Counted from the stretch's first letter, positions 31,908 to 41,295 are shown. The stretch: 64,000 nucleotides of DNA from Antarcticimicrobium sp. (GCF_029212575.1 NZ_JARGPK010000021.1:1-64000), one strand, 5' to 3'. Numbers and translations are program-made. Notes: generated from the letters alone by a model not told the origin.

Positions 31908-32962
31908 GCCGTTGCGCCTTGTGCTGTGCTGTCAGTGATGAAATGCCAGAAGGTGTCGTGGGGGCTCGACAGTGCGGCCCGTCCCAGTTCCTGTGTCCAG
32001 TCCAGTTCGGTGCCGAACTCGTCGCGCCAGCTCCAGATCCGTTTGGTGAAATGGTGCAGCGCATGTTCCTGCGTATAGCCGATGGCCCCATGAACCTGAT
32101 GAGCCAGCGCACCGACCGTTTCCGCAGCTTCTCCGGCGCTGCTTTTGGCGGCGGCAACGGTCAGCGCAAAGGCGGCTGTGTCATAGCTGTCGGCCGCCAT
32201 TTCGGCGGCAGTGCGCGAAGCGGCGGTTTCTCCGGCCATCGTTGCGAGGTATTGCTGAATCGCCTGAAACTTGCCGATCGGTCGTCCGAACTGGACCCGG
32301 TCGTTGGCGTATTCGACACTCATCTTCAGGATGGTCTCCATCGCGCCGGCGGTGGCCAGGCTGCGGACAAGCGCACCCAGCCCGCGCATCCCGCCCATCG
32401 ACCCGGGCAAGGCGGCGGCATTGGCCCCGGGCAGGTCGAGATCGACCGCGACATCGTCGCGCGGCATCCCGGCAAGATCCTGCGCCGGGGTGACGGTCAG
32501 ATCCTTCACCGGAAGGGACAATACGTGATCGGCGCCATCCAGCGCGGCAATGGTCACGATCCGGTCCGCCCAGCGGGCAAAAGGCACCAGCGTCAGGTGT
32601 CCGCGTGCATGCACGGCACCGCCGCGCCGTTCCAGTTGCAGCACCTCGCCCTCGGCAATGGTCAGCCTGCCGCCGGACAGGGCCAGACCCGCGCGCGCCA
32701 GAACCGCATTTGCGATCAGGGTTTCGGCGAGCGGCAGGGGCAGGCCATGCGCCCCGGCAATGCGCACAAGCCCGAGCGCCTCGGCGGCGGGCACGCCGAA
32801 GCCGCCGGCCTCTTCGGGCACCAGCGCCATGTGCAACCCGGCCTCTTCGATCCGCGTCCAGAGGGCCTCAGGGCATTGTCCGGCGGCGGCGTCCTCGCGT
32901 AGGCCGTGGCTGACATGGTCGCGGAAAAGCCGCTCGGCCATGTCGAAGATCATCGACTCCAT
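31904..32962 (-). CDS. Acyl-CoA dehydrogenase, short-type subunit of a heteromeric pair
   Basis: A 352-residue divergent ACAD with YANDRVQFGRPIGKFQAIQQ and HQVHGAIGYTQEHALHHFTK and no EGT/GGS end motif. Size and features match the small subunits of heteromeric ACADs. Overlaps the catalytic partner (30759) by 4 bases, and its start overlaps the PrpD stop. One of three such short/long pairs in the window. Confidence 0.86.
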   Translation of the reverse strand: MESMIFDMAERLFRDHVSHGLREDAAAGQCPEALWTRIEEAGLHMALVPEEAGGFGVPAAEALGLVRIAGAHGLPLPLAETLIANAVLARAGLALSGGRLTIAEGEVLQLERRGGAVHARGHLTLVPFARWADRIVTIAALDGADHVLSLPVKDLTVTPAQDLAGMPRDDVAVDLDLPGANAAALPGSMGGMRGLGALVRSLATAGAMETILKMSVEYANDRVQFGRPIGKFQAIQQYLATMAGETAASRTAAEMAADSYDTAAFALTVAAAKSSAGEAAETVGALAHQVHGAIGYTQEHALHHFTKRIWSWRDEFGTELDWTQELGRAALSSPHDTFWHFITDSTAQGATA

Positions 32963-34392
32963 CAGGTGGTCCTTTCAGACAGTGCTTGGTTGGCGGTTGA
33001 AGTACCGTGTTCTGGTGTGTTGTGACGGGCGTGAAGTGATTGGCCGTCGGTTTCAATCGAAGCGCGCAGCGGCGGCAGATGCAGCCGTGTGCGCAGATCC
33101 TGACGAAACGCACCGGCGGCGTGCGGCGTGCCACCGTCCCGGCGGTATTTCTCAAGACAATCGGCGATCTTGTCACCGATCTCGGCTGGCGTCGCCGGGT
33201 CCGAGGGCGATCCGGGATGTGCCGCGACCGAGGTTTCGGCCAGGGTTTCGTTGCCTCTGCGCAGGCGGACATGGACCGCCCCATGGTCCACGCCGACGCG
33301 ATCCTGCCCCGCGTCCGGTTCCGTTTCGATGGTCACCATGTCCATCAGGCGACGGATCTCGGCCCGGTGGGGGCTGTCGCCCTCGAAATCCGCGAGCCCG
33401 ACCTGACCCTGATGCAGGGCGGCGCACAGGGTATAGGCGGCACAGAACTTGGCTTCCATTCCGTCCTTGGGATTGGTGACATGCAGGGGCACCATGACGC
33501 CCTTGGGCACTGTCATTTCGATCACCGAGTCCCCGGGCACCGCGTCGCCGCCGCGTTCGGTGTATAGATGCCGCCCTGCGGCAATCATCCTGTGCGTGAG
33601 ATAGCAGCACGGATAAAGCTTGCGCGACACGCTGCCCAGATCGATCTTTGGCACCACTTCCGCAGGGTCGGTCGCAAGCCCGTCCGGACCGGCATAAAGA
33701 TCGAAGAAGCCGCGCCGCGAAAAGATGTCGGGGGCGCCGGTGATCCCGGCTTCGGCCATGCGGGCGGAGCGCACTCCGACAAGGGCGGCGTTGCCGGCCT
33801 GGATCGGTTTTGCCATCGCGCCGAAATTGATCTGCAATCCGCCGGCCAGCGACGCGGCCAGCGACAGGGCGTTTCCGATGGCCTCGTCGTCAAGGTCAAG
33901 CTGATGCGCGACCGCTGCCGCCGCGGCCACGGCCCCGATCGTCGATGTGGCATGCCAGCCCTTGTTGTAGTGACCAAAGCCCAGAACCTGTCCCAGCGCG
34001 ACATTGACGGCCGTTCCCACCGCAAGCGCGGGGGCGACACGGGCGGTCGTCTCTGGCCGCGCGTCTGCCATGGCCAGCAGCGCCGGCACGAAGACCACAC
34101 TGGGGTGCGTGACGCTGAGCGTGTGGACATCGTCGAAGTCCAGCGCGTGACCGGCCACGGCGTTGAGGAACGCGGCCCGCTCTACGCCGCCCTTTCCGAC
34201 TGCGCCCGCCGGCGCGGCCGCTCCGTCCCCGTCAAGTGCCGCGAGTCGGCGGACCACCGGCTCGTGCCACCCGCCATAGATGACGGCCACCGTATCCTCC
34301 ACGCAAAGCGCGGCCTGCTCTGCATTTGCCGCGTCCAGCCGATGTGGCACGGCGATGAACCGCGTCAGACGGCGGGTGAAATCACTGGTCAT
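32962..34392 (-). CDS. MmgE/PrpD family protein
   Basis: 476 residues from ATG at 34392 (AGGATCAGGAC before it); an in-frame extension to 34659 crosses operator O2 and is not coding-like. It has MmgE/PrpD features: AGHALDFDDVHTLSVTHPSV near residue 80, FGHYNKGWHATSTIGAVAAA, INFGAMAKPIQAGNAALVGV and the KLYPCCYLTHRMIAAG segment. The family includes 2-methylcitrate dehydratase, aconitate decarboxylase and hydro-lyases of unknown substrate. Its ACAD neighbours suggest dehydration or hydration of a hydroxyacid in this pathway, not necessarily methylcitrate. Confidence 0.88.
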   Translation of the reverse strand: MTSDFTRRLTRFIAVPHRLDAANAEQAALCVEDTVAVIYGGWHEPVVRRLAALDGDGAAAPAGAVGKGGVERAAFLNAVAGHALDFDDVHTLSVTHPSVVFVPALLAMADARPETTARVAPALAVGTAVNVALGQVLGFGHYNKGWHATSTIGAVAAAAAVAHQLDLDDEAIGNALSLAASLAGGLQINFGAMAKPIQAGNAALVGVRSARMAEAGITGAPDIFSRRGFFDLYAGPDGLATDPAEVVPKIDLGSVSRKLYPCCYLTHRMIAAGRHLYTERGGDAVPGDSVIEMTVPKGVMVPLHVTNPKDGMEAKFCAAYTLCAALHQGQVGLADFEGDSPHRAEIRRLMDMVTIETEPDAGQDRVGVDHGAVHVRLRRGNETLAETSVAAHPGSPSDPATPAEIGDKIADCLEKYRRDGGTPHAAGAFRQDLRTRLHLPPLRASIETDGQSLHARHNTPEHGTSTANQALSERTT

Positions 34393-34891
34393 GTCCTGAT
34401 CCTCTCTGGTATTGCACTTTGCCTCATGTCGGGAGGTGCTATCAATTCGGGTGACCACCTGTTTGCACATATGTGTTGAAGAAGGATATTGGCGTTGTGA
34501 TTCCCGCTGATCTGCGGCAGCCTGGTTGCAAACCTTCATCTGAATCCCTTGGAGATCGGGCGCCGGGCGTGTCAGAAAAGCCGCGAGAAGAAGGGCGAGC
34601 GTGGCTGGGGTGCCGGTGTGAATGGTCTGGAAGGCAAGGGCGCGAACGCGACAAGGCATTGCACCACGCCGTTTCCGTCAGACTTTCGTTTCGCAAAGAT
34701 TCGCGACCGAGGCCGTCGGCCGCGTCAGGCAGTCGCTCTCGCCGTTCCCGCGCTGGCGATATGAGCGCGTTGCGTGCCGCACGGGATGAACCCGGAATCG
34801 GCGACATCGTTGTCCGACCGGCGTGTCTGACGCGGTCGGATCTGCCGACGCTTTGCGGGCAGGCCACACGGCTTAGGAAAAGCGGGGGCAG
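34393..34891. other. 500-base intergenic region with operator O2
   Basis: A divergent region between the PrpD operon (minus) and the permease gene (plus). Apart from the O2 palindrome at 34463-34478 I see no RNA gene, repeat or credible small coding sequence. Open frames here lack family features and ribosome-binding sites. Confidence 0.6.
34463..34478. promoter_or_regulatory. Operator O2 (TTGCACATATGTGTTG)
   Basis: Contains the perfect palindrome CACATATGTG and lies 71 bases before the PrpD start. Twelve bases (GCACATATGTGT) are identical to the site at 36360-36371, and related sites occur at 29104 and 52879. Confidence 0.7.
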
Positions 34892-36319
34892 ATGTCGTTC
34901 ATTGACGTTCTGAAACGGCCCGCCGTGCGCAACCCGATTGCCACTGTCTGTCTGATGATCTGTCTTGGCGGTGGCATCGCGCAGGGTGTCTTTCCCGCCA
35001 GCGGCGTGTCGATCGCGGCCGTGCCGTTTTTTGGCGTCTATCTCGTGATCGCGTTCCGCAACATTGCCCGCGTCGGATGGGTGCTGCTTTTCTTCTCGTT
35101 CGCGATTGCCGTTCTGGCGCTGGCCGGTGGTATCGAAACGCGCATTTTCGCCGAGGCGGCGGGGCGTGTCGTTTTCCTGTCCGCGCTGCTGACGGCTGTC
35201 GCATTCCTACGCATCGCGGCCACGCAGGACCCGGTTGTAGAGGTCGCCGGAGAATTCCTGACGTTGCAGCCGCCGACCCGCCGCTACGCCTCTCTGGGTG
35301 CAGGGGGCCACCTGTTCGGCGTGCTGCTGAACCTCGGCGGGCTGGGCGTGATGCTTGAGGTCATCATGAAAGGCTTGCAGGCCCATCGCCATGAAATGGA
35401 CGATGTGGTGTACGAGGCCCGCAAGCGCAGGATGGTAAGCGCCTGTATGCGGGGGTTTTCCTCGGTCGCGTTCTGGACGCCGTTCGGCGTCGCCCTGAAT
35501 CTGATGATTCTCACGATTCCGGATCTTGAATGGGCGCATCTGGCGCCTTTCGGAATCGCGCTGGCCGGGGTGCTTTTCCTTCTGGGGTGGCTGTTCGACA
35601 CGGTGGAATGGTGGCGCCCGCCGTCGGCGCGCGGTCGGGTCGCGGCCCTGACCGGGGACTTGCCGGGCTGGGCGCATTGGTCGGTCGTGATCGTTGCCGG
35701 TCATATCCTTGTACTCGGGGGCGTTGTGGTGGCACTGGATAGGGCGACGGAATACAGTTTCCAGACCGTCCTGATCGCCATCGTGCCGGTTTATGCGCTT
35801 CTCTGGTCGGGTCTGCGGAAGGGCATCGGCAGCATTCCGGACATGTCGCGCCGGTTCGTGGCCCAGGCGCCGGGGTTCGCGACCGAGATGAGCGTTATCG
35901 CGTCGGCGGGGTTCATCGGCCTTGTCGCGCTGGAAGTGGTCCCGGTCGAGTGGATTGCCGACCACTTGGGCTGGATTGCCGCGCGGCCTGTCCTGACCGT
36001 TGTGCTGTTGATCATGACGGTGTTCGTGACGGGGCTGCTGGGTGTGCACCCGATGATCTCGGTGGTGCTGCTGGCGGACGTGGTCAACCGCGTCGGCGTG
36101 GATGGTTTGTCGCCGCTCGCTCTGGGCCTTGCACTGGCCGGCGGCTGGAGCAGCATCATCTGCATGGGGCCTGCCATCACTGCCGTCGTTTATGCCTCCT
36201 CAATCGTCGGGGAACGGCCCCTGACCATCGGTTTTCGCTGGAACGGAGTTTTCGGTCTTGTCAGCATCGTCCTCATCACTCTCATTGTCGGTGGCGGTGT
36301 CGCTACAGGGCTGTTCTGA
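34892..36319 (+). CDS. Polytopic membrane protein, putative carboxylate transporter
   Basis: A 475-residue protein with roughly 12 hydrophobic segments and no signal peptide. Recognisable stretches include FRNIARVGWVLLFFSFAIAV, ARKRRMVSACMRGFSSVAFW and VTGLLGVHPMISVVLLADVV. The last resembles the re-entrant loops of ion-transporter-superfamily permeases, but I cannot assign a family. Its position ahead of the IpdAB-like pair and a TAXI-TRAP system and next to O2 sites argues for uptake or efflux of the pathway substrate. It is preceded by a weak GGAAAAGCGGGGGCAG. Confidence 0.65.
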   Translation: MSFIDVLKRPAVRNPIATVCLMICLGGGIAQGVFPASGVSIAAVPFFGVYLVIAFRNIARVGWVLLFFSFAIAVLALAGGIETRIFAEAAGRVVFLSALLTAVAFLRIAATQDPVVEVAGEFLTLQPPTRRYASLGAGGHLFGVLLNLGGLGVMLEVIMKGLQAHRHEMDDVVYEARKRRMVSACMRGFSSVAFWTPFGVALNLMILTIPDLEWAHLAPFGIALAGVLFLLGWLFDTVEWWRPPSARGRVAALTGDLPGWAHWSVVIVAGHILVLGGVVVALDRATEYSFQTVLIAIVPVYALLWSGLRKGIGSIPDMSRRFVAQAPGFATEMSVIASAGFIGLVALEVVPVEWIADHLGWIAARPVLTVVLLIMTVFVTGLLGVHPMISVVLLADVVNRVGVDGLSPLALGLALAGGWSSIICMGPAITAVVYASSIVGERPLTIGFRWNGVFGLVSIVLITLIVGGGVATGLF

Positions 36320-36357
36320 GCGACGGGGATTTTTCATCCGGGTCCGGGCGCGGCCAA

Positions 36358-36373
36358 TCGCACATATGTGTTC
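36358..36373. promoter_or_regulatory. Operator O2 (TCGCACATATGTGTTC)
   Basis: The second perfect CACATATGTG site, in the 173-base gap between the permease stop (36319) and the IpdA-like start (36493). It could place the IpdAB-like/TAXI-TRAP genes under their own regulated promoter. Confidence 0.7.
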
Positions 36374-36492
36374 GATCATGCCTGTCACATGGCGGAGGGT
36401 GCTGGATTGCGTGCGTTCCAGTACAGTTGTTCTGCGCAAATTCCCCGGCGGTCTGCCAGGGAAACAGAAGCATCGGAGCGACGACCCATACG

Positions 36493-37431
36493 ATGAACGA
36501 CCAAACGAAACCCACGCGTCGCAGCAAGGTCACGAGGCTGCAGGACGCAGCGCATCTGGCCCGGGACGCTTTGCAGGAACGTCCTGAATTATGCCTTGGC
36601 GGGCTGTTCAAGCAGGGCCGGCCGGTCGCATTGGTGCGCGGGTTGCTGGCTGCGGGCGCAAAGGACCTGCATGTCTATTCCTCGCCCGGCGCGGGCTATG
36701 ACGTCGATCTGATGATCGCGACAGGCGCGGTCGAGCAGGTGTTCATTCCCGGCGTCACGCTGGAGAACCGGCTTTGCCCCAATTTCCGCAGCGCGGTTGA
36801 GGCAGGGCAGGTGACTGCCCACGCGCTTGACGCGTTGACCGTGGTGGGCGGGCTGATGGCCTCGGCCCATGGTGTTCCGTTTCAGCCGATCGACGCGTTG
36901 CGCGGGTCGGACGTGTTGAAGCACAATCCGCTGATCCGCGAAATCGACTGCCCCTTTTCGGGACGCCGCATCCACGCCGTCGGGCCGATCCGGCCCCGCG
37001 TCACGTTCCTGCACGCGCAAGAGGCCGACCGCTGGGGAAACCTGCGCCATCTCAGCACCATGGTCTATGCCGATCAGCTGATGGCGCGCGCCTCGGACAT
37101 GGTCATTGCCAGCGTGGACAGGATCGTGCCGGACGAGGTGATCCTTGACGATCCGTCGCGGGTCACGGTGCCGTCCCACTATGTCGATGCCGTGGTCGAG
37201 GTGCCTTACGGCGCGCATCCCACCGCGAGCTTCCCCCATTACGCGATGGACGAGGATCATATCGACGCCTACGCCGATCTGGGCGACGCCGCCCGTACCG
37301 GCGACCGCGCAGGACTGGACGACTACATCGCGCGTCATGTGACGCGGCCGAAAAGCCAGGGTGACTATATTGAAGCGGTCGGCGGCGCCGAATATTTCGC
37401 CCGGCTCGAAGCGGAGACACGGAAGAGATGA
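36493..37431 (+). CDS. CoA-transferase/hydrolase subunit A (glutaconate CoA-transferase alpha, IpdA-like)
   Basis: 312 residues from ATG at 36493; the longer open frame upstream runs through the permease gene. Family-I CoA-transferase alpha fold: LCLGGLFKQGRPVALVRGLL, SSPGAGYDVDLMIATGAVEQ, HNPLIREIDCPFSGR, HAQEADRWGNLRH. The same family contains glutaconate CoA-transferase and IpdA, half of the enzyme that opens the last steroid ring hydrolytically. The B subunit follows with an ATGA overlap. A transferase or ring hydrolase role cannot be decided from sequence alone. Confidence 0.85.
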   Translation: MNDQTKPTRRSKVTRLQDAAHLARDALQERPELCLGGLFKQGRPVALVRGLLAAGAKDLHVYSSPGAGYDVDLMIATGAVEQVFIPGVTLENRLCPNFRSAVEAGQVTAHALDALTVVGGLMASAHGVPFQPIDALRGSDVLKHNPLIREIDCPFSGRRIHAVGPIRPRVTFLHAQEADRWGNLRHLSTMVYADQLMARASDMVIASVDRIVPDEVILDDPSRVTVPSHYVDAVVEVPYGAHPTASFPHYAMDEDHIDAYADLGDAARTGDRAGLDDYIARHVTRPKSQGDYIEAVGGAEYFARLEAETRKR

Positions 37432-38195
37432 GCGCGGCGGTTTCCCCCCTTGAGCAAATGGTTGTCGTGCTGGCCCGCGACCTGGCCGATGGCGAGCTGG
37501 GCGCGGCGGGTGCTGCTGCATTGGTCCCGATGGCGGCGATCGCTCTGGCGCGTGAACTGCACGCACCGAACCTGACAGTCGGCGGAGAGATGTTCTTCAA
37601 TCCGCTGCCGGGGCATCTTTATCCGTCCATGCTGGATGACCGTGCCTTGGGCCGGTGTGAGGCCGCCGAAACCTTCATCGAGCTTTTCGGCCACAGTCAT
37701 CACGGCCTGGACTTCTTCTTTCACAGCGGGTTGCAGCACGATTCCTACGGCAATATCAACCTGCATCACGTCGGTGGCACGCTCGACGCGCCCGGGATGC
37801 GCGGGCCGGGGGCGGCCAACCTGTCCTACTGCCACACCTCCACGCGATTCTATGTCTGCCCCACGGTTCATACTACGCGAAATTTTGTCGAGAAAGTGGA
37901 CTTCATCACCATACCGGGCCACCTTTCCGGGCCCGAGGCGAAACGCGCCGCCGGCCTGAAAAAGGAAGGACCGCGGTTCGTGGTGACACCACGCGCTGTC
38001 ATGGATTTCGACCCGGCGACGCTGCGGATGCGACTGAAATCGGTCCATGCGGGCAATACGTCCGAAGAGGTTCAGCGCCACACGGGGTTCGATCTTGGGA
38101 TCAGGGGAGACGTGCCACAGACGCCGGCGCCAACAGAGGAGGAACTGACTGTCCTGCGTGAGCGGATCGACAAGACCGGAACTCTGCGCGCCTGA
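37428..38195 (+). CDS. CoA-transferase/hydrolase subunit B (glutaconate CoA-transferase beta, IpdB-like)
   Basis: 255 residues overlapping the A subunit by 4 bases. Beta-subunit features: NLTVGGEMFFNPLPGH (the Glu near residue 53 is at the place of the family catalytic Glu region), HSGLQHDSYGNINLHHVGG, and TTRNFVEKVDFITIPGHLSG. The E/S-x-G motif of strict CoA-transferases is modified here, which leaves room for an IpdB-like hydrolase function. Followed after 43 bases by the TAXI binding-protein gene. Confidence 0.83.
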   Translation: MSAAVSPLEQMVVVLARDLADGELGAAGAAALVPMAAIALARELHAPNLTVGGEMFFNPLPGHLYPSMLDDRALGRCEAAETFIELFGHSHHGLDFFFHSGLQHDSYGNINLHHVGGTLDAPGMRGPGAANLSYCHTSTRFYVCPTVHTTRNFVEKVDFITIPGHLSGPEAKRAAGLKKEGPRFVVTPRAVMDFDPATLRMRLKSVHAGNTSEEVQRHTGFDLGIRGDVPQTPAPTEEELTVLRERIDKTGTLRA

Positions 38196-38238
38196 CGCGC
38201 AGGTGCCGATAATTTTGAACAACGACTGGGAGGAAAAC

Positions 38239-39210
38239 ATGTTCAAACGCGTAACGACCAGAAACCGGACGGCAATCGGTGCCGCTGCGGCCTTGAGTGC
38301 CATGCTTGTGGGCGGGGTGGTTTCGGCCAAGGATCTCACGATGGGGACCACCAGCCCGACGTCCAGCCACTTCACGATCTCGGTGGCGATGAGCAAGGCG
38401 ATCGAGACCGGCATGGAAGATACCACCGTCAACGTGATCGAGACCGGCGCCAGCGTGGACAATGTCCTGCGCCTCGCGCGGGACGAAATCGATCTCGGTC
38501 TTGCCACCACCGATATTCTTATCTCGGCCCGAAACGGAACCGGCAAGTTCGAAGGCAACGCCATTCCCGATACGGTTGCGCTGTATCCCTACAGCGCGTC
38601 GGTCCTGTTGATTGCCGCAACCGAGGAATCGGGTGTGACCACGCTCGACGATCTGGATGGCAAGAAGTTCAATCCCGGTATCCGGGGATCGGCCGCCGAG
38701 ACCCTGACAACCACCGTGCTGTCGATGTTCGACATCGACGCCGACCTTGTGCATGGTGCCGTCGGTGACGCGGTCGAAGGCATCAAGAACCGCCAGATCA
38801 TCGGCTACAGCAAATACGGTGCCGCAAACTCTGTCGATGCGACCCTGCAAGAGCTGATGACAAGCACCGAGATGCGGTTGATCGGCTTCTCCGAAGAGCA
38901 GGAGAAAGCGGCGACGGAAGCCATGGAGGGCGTCGGTTTCACAACCCTCCCCGCAGGGCTTATTCCGGGATCCGAGGAGATGCGGGTGCCTAAGCTCAAC
39001 GTCTTCTTCCTGACCCGCACCGGCGTCATGGACGACGACACAGCCTATGACATCGCCCGCAGCATCCACCAGAACATGGATCTGCTGGTCGAAGCCTGGC
39101 CGCAGCTGGCGGAGTACGACATCGCCGCCGATGCCGTCGCCACCATCGAGGCCGGTGTACCCTATCATCCGGGCGCGGTGCGGTACTGGAAAGAAGCCGT
39201 CGGCAACTGA
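38239..39210 (+). CDS. TAXI-family TRAP substrate-binding protein
   Basis: 323 residues from ATG at 38239 (GGGAGGAAAAC before it), with a signal peptide ending at VVSAK near residue 31 (AIGAAAALSAMLVGGVVSA). TAXI features: LTMGTTSPTSSHFTISVAMS, NVIETGASVDNVLRLARDEI (the ligand-binding loop), LDDLDGKKFNPGIRGSAAET. It supplies the fused permease encoded next. This is the second TAXI system in the window and only moderately similar to the 25452 protein. Confidence 0.9.
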   Translation: MFKRVTTRNRTAIGAAAALSAMLVGGVVSAKDLTMGTTSPTSSHFTISVAMSKAIETGMEDTTVNVIETGASVDNVLRLARDEIDLGLATTDILISARNGTGKFEGNAIPDTVALYPYSASVLLIAATEESGVTTLDDLDGKKFNPGIRGSAAETLTTTVLSMFDIDADLVHGAVGDAVEGIKNRQIIGYSKYGAANSVDATLQELMTSTEMRLIGFSEEQEKAATEAMEGVGFTTLPAGLIPGSEEMRVPKLNVFFLTRTGVMDDDTAYDIARSIHQNMDLLVEAWPQLAEYDIAADAVATIEAGVPYHPGAVRYWKEAVGN

Positions 39211-39295
39211 TTCCGCACTGCGGACGGTCATACTGCCGGTCGAACGGACCGGTCGAGCGGGGCGCCACATGCGCCCCGCCGTCTCGGGAGGAAAC

Positions 39296-41239
39296 ATGAA
39301 ACACTCATTGACCGAAGCTTCGCGCTGGGAACGGCGCGGCGCGCAGGCGCTCGGCGCGTTGTTTGCGGCATTCGTCGCGCTGCATTTCTACAATGCCCTG
39401 TTCGGGCAGTTCGAACCGCTGGTTCAACGACCGATCTTTATCGGCTTCGGTCTGGGCGGTGCCTTTTTCCTGTACGCCGCGCGCGCGTCGCGGACCGGCG
39501 GCCGAAACGGCCTGGAACGGGCCATCGACATCACACTCGGGCTGCTGGCCTTTGGCGTGTGCCTTTATGTGATCCTCAACCGGGATCGTTTTTCCGACAT
39601 CATGGTGCAGTACGGCCCGCTCGACAAGGCCGCCGGGTTGCTGGTCGTCCTGCTGACGCTCGAAGCGGCCCGCCGGGTGATCGGCTGGTTCCTGCCCTTG
39701 CTGGCGCTGATCACCGTCCTCTATTATTACTTCGGGTACGATCTGATCGACGGGGGCTGGCGCCCGCCGCGGGTTTCGGCGCGAACGGCGGTCGAGACCT
39801 TTTACAGTTCGACCACCGGCATTTTCGGTTATCTGGCGGATGTGGGCGCGCGGGTCATCACGATCTATGTGCTTTTGGGGGCGTTGCTGCTGTCCACCGG
39901 GGCAACCGACGTGTTCATGAAAATGGCCACCTGGATCGCCGGACGCACCTTCGGCGGCCCCGCCAAGGTCTGCGCCCTGTCTTCGGCCATGTTCGGGACG
40001 GTGACCGGATCGGCGGTGGCCAATGTGATGGCAACAGGTTCGATCACCATTCCCACGATGAAGCGGTTGCGCTATCCGCCGGCATTCGCCGGCGCGGTCG
40101 AGGCAGTCGCCTCCTCGGCCGGTCAGCTGACGCCGCCGGTGATGGGGGCAGGTGCATTCATCATGGCCGAGTTCCTGAACATTCCCTACACCCAGATCGC
40201 TGTAGCAGCGGTCGGTCCTGCGTTTCTCTATTACCTCGCGATTTGGCTCGGGGTGGATCTTTATGCGCGGCGCACAGGCCTTCAGCCCACCCCGAAGAGC
40301 GAAATGCCGAAACCGGCGGATTTCCTGGCGCCCGACAAGGCGATCCCGCTTTTTCTTCCCATCGGGACGGTGATCTATTTCCTGTTCCAGGGCTATACAC
40401 CAAGCTTTGCGGGCGCAGCGTCGATCATCGTTCTGATCCTGACCTGCGCGGTCGTGCGCCCCTTCGCCCAGGAGGCCCGGGCCCAGGGATTGCGGGCGTG
40501 CTGGGCCGGGCTGGCCCGCGACGTTTATGAAGGGATGGTCGAAGCCGGCCGCGCGCTGGTGATGATCGCCGCGTTGCTGGCCTGTGCCGCGATCGTCGTC
40601 AAGGTTCTGACGGCGACGGGCGCCGGTGTAAAAATCTCGAACCTGCTCTTTTCTGTGTCCGATCAGGGCCTGATCGTCGCCTTGCTGCTGGCGGCTGTGC
40701 TGTCGATCGTGTTGGGAATGGATGTTCCGACCACCGCCTCCTACGTGCTGGCGGCGGCGATTGCCGCGCCCAGTCTCGTGCGGCTTGGCCTGCCGGAATT
40801 GACGGCGCATCTTTTCGTCTTCTACTACGCGATCCTGTCGGCCATCACGCCACCGGTCTGCGCCAGTGTCTATGCGGCGGCCGCGCTGGCCGGGGCCAAT
40901 TTCTGGAAGGTGGCCGGCCGCGCGCTGGTTCTTGCCGGTGCGGTCTATGTTGTGCCGTTCCTGTTCGTGTTCCGGCCAGGCATTCTGGCGCAGGGCGGGA
41001 CCGGTCAGATCGTTCTGGATCTGGGCGTGGCAAGCGCCGCGGTCTTCGCCGTCAGCGTCGGGTTGAGCGGTTACCTCAGGGGAACGCTGACTCTGGTGGG
41101 ACGGGGGTTGTTTCTGGCGACGGCTGCATTGTTGATCTATGCCGCGCCGATGGCCGACATTATCGGCGGGCTGGCGCTGATCGGTTTGGTCGCATGGCGG
41201 CTTTTTCTCGGAGAGCGGCAGACCCTGAGCACCGGGTGA
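39296..41239 (+). CDS. TRAP transporter fused small-large permease (TAXI system)
   Basis: 647 residues from ATG at 39296, preceded by TCGGGAGGAAAC. The Q-like N-terminal helices are fused to the M domain, with FGGPAKVCALSSAMFGTVTG, MATGSITIPTMKRLRY, SAGQLTPPVMGAGAFIMAEF, LGMDVPTTASYVLAAAIAAP and FYYAILSAITPPVCASVYAA. It translocates the ligand of the 38239 receptor using the Na+ gradient. It ends the 34892-41239 unit before a strong terminator. Confidence 0.93.
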   Translation: MKHSLTEASRWERRGAQALGALFAAFVALHFYNALFGQFEPLVQRPIFIGFGLGGAFFLYAARASRTGGRNGLERAIDITLGLLAFGVCLYVILNRDRFSDIMVQYGPLDKAAGLLVVLLTLEAARRVIGWFLPLLALITVLYYYFGYDLIDGGWRPPRVSARTAVETFYSSTTGIFGYLADVGARVITIYVLLGALLLSTGATDVFMKMATWIAGRTFGGPAKVCALSSAMFGTVTGSAVANVMATGSITIPTMKRLRYPPAFAGAVEAVASSAGQLTPPVMGAGAFIMAEFLNIPYTQIAVAAVGPAFLYYLAIWLGVDLYARRTGLQPTPKSEMPKPADFLAPDKAIPLFLPIGTVIYFLFQGYTPSFAGAASIIVLILTCAVVRPFAQEARAQGLRACWAGLARDVYEGMVEAGRALVMIAALLACAAIVVKVLTATGAGVKISNLLFSVSDQGLIVALLLAAVLSIVLGMDVPTTASYVLAAAIAAPSLVRLGLPELTAHLFVFYYAILSAITPPVCASVYAAAALAGANFWKVAGRALVLAGAVYVVPFLFVFRPGILAQGGTGQIVLDLGVASAAVFAVSVGLSGYLRGTLTLVGRGLFLATAALLIYAAPMADIIGGLALIGLVAWRLFLGERQTLSTG

Positions 41240-41262
41240 CGCCGCTGCTTCTTCACAAGAAC

Positions 41263-41295
41263 GGGCCGCCGCAGAGTACCTGCGGTGGCCCTTTT
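41263..41295 (+). terminator. Rho-independent terminator after the TAXI-TRAP operon
   Basis: An 11-bp stem (41263-41273 and 41281-41291, one G-U pair) with a 7-base loop and TTTT. It separates the plus-strand operon from the convergent minus-strand operon ending at 41330. Confidence 0.85.

Noticed and set aside
34442-34913. Open frames on both strands in the intergenic region before the permease
   Set aside because: No ribosome-binding site, no recognisable domain, and one overlaps operator O2. Treated as non-coding.
36320-36492. Terminator after the permease gene
   Set aside because: GGGGATTTTTCATCC is only a weak hairpin without a proper stem and T-run. Read-through to the IpdAB-like genes remains possible.
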